A DNA stretch of 16,219 nt from an uncultured Parasphingopyxis sp. GTDB lineage: Bacteria; Pseudomonadota; Alphaproteobacteria; Sphingomonadales; Sphingomonadaceae. Positions within the stretch are counted from its first letter, which is position 1, and each line of letters starts with the position of its first letter. Location: the NCBI GenBank assembly GCA_905479515.1, contig CAJQMX010000283.1, forward strand, positions 1 through 16,219. Direction: 5' to 3'. The position numbers were made by a program, and so were the translations under genes. Below are positions 14,305-16,219 of the stretch, piece by piece. The notes under the pieces were generated by a model, which worked only from the letters and a program-made list of their open reading frames with translations, was not told where the DNA came from and searched no databases.

Positions 14305-14829
14305 ATGAGCTTTTCGCTGTACGACGCCATCATCCCCGGCAATCTTCAGATTATCGGATCGGTCTCGCGTATTGTCGACAAGGCCGCACAATTTTGCACC
14401 GACACCGGTCGGTCGGAAGGCGATATGGCCGAGGCAAGGCTGATCGAAGACATGCTGCCCTTTGCCTATCAGGTGAAAGCGGTTGCCGAACATTCGCTCG
14501 GCGCGATCGAGGGCGTGCGTGCGGGCAATTATTCGCCCGATCTCTCAGCTCCGCCAGCGGATTTTGCGGGCCTGAAAGCCAAACTTGCCGCCGCGACCTC
14601 GGCGCTTGAGGCCATCGACCCCGCCGAAGTCGAAGCCTTTATTGGCAATGATATGCAATTCTCTTTCGGAGAAATGGTCATTCCGTTCACGGCCGAGAAT
14701 TTCCTGCTCTCTTTCGCGCAGCCCAATTTCTATTTCCACGCAACCACGGCCTATGACATTTTGCGCGCCGAAGGTGTTCCCATCGGCAAACGCGATTTCC
14801 TTGGCCAGTTACGGATGAAAACAGCCTGA
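14305..14829 (+). CDS. DUF1993 family protein
   Basis: This is a 174-residue predicted cytoplasmic, mostly helical protein. The opening MSFSLYDAIIPGNLQ and the C-terminal block AENFLLSFAQPNFYFHATTAYDILR with KRDFLGQLR are typical of the DUF1993 family, whose function is not established. I chose the ATG at 14305, with AGGAG six bases upstream. Its TGA stop shares one base with the nusB ATG (TGATG), and only 20 bases separate it from hisD, so it is part of the his-nusB transcript and probably translationally coupled to nusB. The position between histidine synthesis and nusB gives no clear clue to its job. Confidence 0.88.
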   Translation: MSFSLYDAIIPGNLQIIGSVSRIVDKAAQFCTDTGRSEGDMAEARLIEDMLPFAYQVKAVAEHSLGAIEGVRAGNYSPDLSAPPADFAGLKAKLAAATSALEAIDPAEVEAFIGNDMQFSFGEMVIPFTAENFLLSFAQPNFYFHATTAYDILRAEGVPIGKRDFLGQLRMKTA

Positions 14830-15275
14830 TGACCCAACGTTCCAAATCCCGGTCCGCCGCCCGGCTGGCCGCTGTTCAGGCGCTCTATCAGCAGGAAATG
14901 GAGGGCACACCGCTGGCCCGGTTGCTCAAGGAATTCCATGACTACCGGCTTGGCGCGATCGTCGAGGATGTCAAATTCGAAGAAGCCGAAGTCGATTTTT
15001 TCGACGATGTGGTTTCGGGGATCAACAAAAGGCGCGCGGAAATCGATGCGCTGATCGAGGGCAAGCTGGCCAAGGGCTGGTCGCTTGAACGGCTTGACCG
15101 TCCACAAAAGCAGATATTGCGCGCTGGAACCTATGAATTGCTGGCCCGGCCCGATGTGCCGGTTGCGGCGATTATCGGCGAGTATATCGATGTGGCCGAT
15201 GCCTTTTACGACAAGCGCGAAAAAGGCTTTGTCAACGGCCTGCTCGACGCCATCGCCAAGGATGTTCGCGGCTGA
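14829..15275 (+). CDS. nusB: Transcription antitermination factor NusB
   Basis: This is a 148-residue all-helical RNA-binding protein that, with NusE (S10), binds boxA in rRNA leader transcripts and promotes antitermination. The N-terminal SRSAARLAAVQALYQQ (7-22) is the arginine-rich RNA-binding start of NusB. The C-terminal part has AGTYELL, the AIIGEYIDVADAF helix and FVNGLLDAIAKD, all typical. The ATG at 14829 overlaps the DUF1993 stop by one base, so translation is likely coupled. thiL follows after 67 bases, a common order in Alphaproteobacteria. Confidence 0.96.
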   Translation: MTQRSKSRSAARLAAVQALYQQEMEGTPLARLLKEFHDYRLGAIVEDVKFEEAEVDFFDDVVSGINKRRAEIDALIEGKLAKGWSLERLDRPQKQILRAGTYELLARPDVPVAAIIGEYIDVADAFYDKREKGFVNGLLDAIAKDVRG

Positions 15276-15342
15276 ATTCTGTCCCCAAGCCGCCCGGCGG
15301 ATTTAAAGATCTAAAGGCAATTTTTCTGCTAGCCAATCGCGC

Positions 15343-16219
15343 ATGACAAGCGAATCGGCCTTTATCGATCAGCTGCGCGCTTATGCAACCCACCCGGCGG
15401 CCCGCGGCCTGACTGACGATGCGGCGACCCTCATCCATGCTGGGCGCACGCTGGTGCTGACCCATGACGTGATTGTCGAAAATGTGCACTTCCTTCCGAG
15501 TGACCCGCCAGAAGATATCGGCTGGAAACTGGTCGCCGCCAATTTTTCCGATCTTGCTGCCAAAGGCGCAACACCGACAGCTGTATTAATGTCCTACAGC
15601 CTGTCCCGTGATCCCGACTGGGATGCGCGGTTTGCGACCGGTTTGGGAGAGGCATTGAACAAATATGGGTGCCCGCTGATCGGCGGAGACACGGTACGCG
15701 CGCCAGAAGGATCGGCCCGGCACTTCGGAATGACGGCGATCGGCGAAGCGGAATTCGTGCCAAGCCGCGACGGGGCCTCTCCGGGCGACGATCTGTGGGT
15801 TAGTGGAACATTGGGCGATGCACGACTTGGCCTGGCGATTGCCAAAGGCGATCTGGAGGGGCCGCAGGAATTGCTGCAAGCCTATCGCCGCCCTTTCCCA
15901 CAGATCGAGCTCGGCCAGAAACTGGCGCCGCTGGTTTCGGCAATGATGGATGTGTCGGACGGCCTGTTGATCGATGCGCAGCGGATGGCGGCAGCTAGCA
16001 AAGTGGCGATTGTCATTGAAAGTATCGATGTGCCGCTGTCGGCTGCCTATGTCAGCGTGGCGGGCGATACGCGGGCGGCCTCGATAGCAGCCGCAACGGC
16101 AGGAGACGATTACCAACTGCTCTTCGCCGCGCCTCCCCGGTCTCGGCGCCAGATTGAAACCGCCGCTGAAACCCTGAACGCCCGCATCCAATGTGTCGGA
16201 CTTGTCGAAGCTGGAGAAG
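15343..16219 (+). CDS. thiL: Thiamine-monophosphate kinase, 3' end cut by window edge
   Basis: The frame is open from the ATG at 15343 to the right edge: 292 complete codons and one base. ThiL phosphorylates thiamine monophosphate to the active cofactor thiamine diphosphate with ATP. Visible family features are TDDAATL (24-30), THDVIVENVHF (40-50), the NFSDLAAKGATP block (67-78), GGDTV (114-118), MDVSDGLLID (202-211) and AGDDYQLLF (253-261), in the order expected of the PurM/ThiL fold. About 30 residues seem to be missing at the C-terminus. The ribosome site is weak (AAAGG is over 20 bases upstream), and the 67-base gap after nusB holds no convincing terminator, so thiL is probably read from the same transcript. 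Confidence 0.93.
   Translation, partial: MTSESAFIDQLRAYATHPAARGLTDDAATLIHAGRTLVLTHDVIVENVHFLPSDPPEDIGWKLVAANFSDLAAKGATPTAVLMSYSLSRDPDWDARFATGLGEALNKYGCPLIGGDTVRAPEGSARHFGMTAIGEAEFVPSRDGASPGDDLWVSGTLGDARLGLAIAKGDLEGPQELLQAYRRPFPQIELGQKLAPLVSAMMDVSDGLLIDAQRMAAASKVAIVIESIDVPLSAAYVSVAGDTRAASIAAATAGDDYQLLFAAPPRSRRQIETAAETLNARIQCVGLVEAGE

Noticed and set aside
15290..15330. Terminator between nusB and thiL (CCGCCCGGCGG followed later by TTTTT)
   Set aside because: The palindrome leaves no workable loop, and the T-run is about 20 bases away; read-through into thiL is more likely.

Overview
The window looks like chromosomal DNA of an alphaproteobacterium, most likely a sphingomonad. This rests on gene content and order: bolA, a J-domain gene, cobS, cobT, a phytase-like esterase and rpmB lie together, a grouping I recall from other Alphaproteobacteria, and a short-form hisG followed by hisD leads into nusB and thiL. 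Hand-counted G+C in sampled lines is about 57-62%. There is no insertion sequence, tRNA, rRNA or CRISPR array, and no gene-free stretch longer than about 225 bases.

Layout. Positions 1-1476 (minus) hold the 5' part of a small membrane protein and a CorC/HlyC-type CBS-domain protein. A divergent OmpA-family lipoprotein (1614-2309) converges on tadA (2376-2831, minus), with a strong hairpin between them. rpmB (3004-3288, plus) converges on a phytase-like esterase (3313-4311, minus). A small secreted Arg/Tyr/Asp-rich glycine-zipper protein (4508-4945, plus) follows, then a double hairpin. Next is the minus-strand cluster dnaJ-like (8485-9078), cobS (7453-8460) and cobT (5170-7002). A plus-strand membrane-protein gene (7046-7456) sits between cobS and cobT. 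Divergent from dnaJ runs bolA (9116-9409), pirin (9422-10318) and an epoxide-hydrolase-like gene (10353-11252). That last gene converges on a DUF2332 gene (11249-12289, minus). The tightly packed hisG, hisD, DUF1993, nusB, thiL run (12337 to the right edge) closes the window; thiL is cut by the edge.

How the genes fit together. CobS (AAA+ ATPase) and CobT (acidic, VWA domain) form the motor part of aerobic cobaltochelatase. Neither cobN nor any other B12-synthesis gene is present here; the neighbours are a J-domain co-chaperone and BolA, so a wider metal or chaperone role is possible. The right-hand run links histidine biosynthesis with the antitermination factor NusB and thiamine phosphate metabolism.

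The most unusual points are these. (1) The epoxide-hydrolase-like gene has no ATG, GTG or TTG start for its catalytic core. A well-placed Shine-Dalgarno precedes an ATC codon, and the upstream pirin gene ends in CCC-TGA so that a +1 slip would enter the hydrolase frame directly. (2) An opposite-strand membrane-protein gene of lower G+C interrupts cobS-cobT. (3) Two convergent gene pairs share palindromic stop tetranucleotides (TTAA and CTAG). (4) Several intergenic inverted repeats look like operators. All functional statements come from reading motifs by eye; no database search was possible.
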